DNA of 5,686 nucleotides from JAQGMV01 sp035525455 (lineage in GTDB: Bacteria; Pseudomonadota; Gammaproteobacteria; Burkholderiales; SG8-41). A program made the position numbers and the translations under genes. The notes beneath the pieces are model-generated. The model was not told the DNA's origin. It was given only the letters and a program-made list of their open reading frames with translations, and made no database searches. Shown here in pieces: positions 5,623-5,686 of the stretch; position 1 is the stretch's first letter, and each line of letters begins with the position of its first letter. The DNA is taken from contig DATLEF010000036.1 of NCBI GenBank assembly GCA_035525455.1, positions 1 to 5,686 on the forward strand, in the 5' to 3' direction.

Positions 5623-5686
5623 GGCGGGCGTTCGGGATCAGAATGGAATGTGCAGACTGAGGGCAGGCACGCGCATACGGCCGGCC
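5623..5686 (-). other. Partial suhB upstream region, no promoter recognised
   Basis: Sixty-four bases remain before the window edge. Read toward suhB they contain CATTCT as the only weak -10-like element, with no matching -35. The plus strand has a short ATG ORF at 5643 that stops after five codons, so no start of a divergent trmJ-like gene, a common suhB neighbour in other proteobacteria, is visible here. Confidence 0.3.

Noticed and set aside
5679..5686. GGCCGGCC palindrome at the right edge
   Set aside because: An 8-bp GC palindrome at the end of the window has no context to support a function.
1..5686. CRISPR array, tRNA/rRNA gene, insertion sequence, prophage or defence module
   Set aside because: No direct-repeat array, cloverleaf, transposase or flanking duplication was seen, and nearly all of the window is accounted for by core genes.

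Overview
This window looks like ordinary chromosomal core sequence from a GC-rich proteobacterium. The best guess is a betaproteobacterium. SuhB opens with MHPMLNIAV, as in E. coli. MutS keeps almost the E. coli residue numbering (Walker A lysine at 620, Walker B at 693-694). SlyD has the 'YLHGGYGN.FP.VE.AL.G' and 'VEPRDKFPE' wording I associate with Burkholderiales-type proteins. The betaproteobacterial placement is inferred from remembered family sequences, not from a search.

Layout, left to right. A plus-strand pair occupies 84-1033: a BCP/PrxQ-type peroxiredoxin and a SlyD-type FKBP prolyl isomerase. They overlap by 10 bp, so they are probably co-transcribed and translationally coupled. 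One base after the slyD stop begins a minus-strand block that converges on this pair. Read in its own direction, the block runs suhB (5622-4819), a 264-bp gap, mutS (4554-1987), a 43-bp gap, and an exported calcineurin-like phosphoesterase (1943-1035). The suhB-mutS gap holds a probable intrinsic terminator for suhB, a perfect TATAAT -10 box 7 nt before the mutS ATG, and a 29-codon plus-strand ORF with a good Shine-Dalgarno.

Functions. Peroxiredoxin and SlyD cover peroxide detoxification and protein folding or metal handling. MutS starts mismatch repair. SuhB is an inositol-monophosphatase-family protein that in E. coli also acts in rRNA antitermination. The phosphoesterase has no known substrate. 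The mutS-phosphoesterase spacing allows a shared transcript, but nothing in the sequence ties the two together functionally.

I found no mobile element, CRISPR array, tRNA, rRNA or defence system. The items most worth a second look are the small ORF at 4635-4724, the apparently leaderless mutS, the altered metal-ligand motifs of the phosphoesterase, and the missing canonical resolving cysteine of the peroxiredoxin. None of these amounts to a clear new system.
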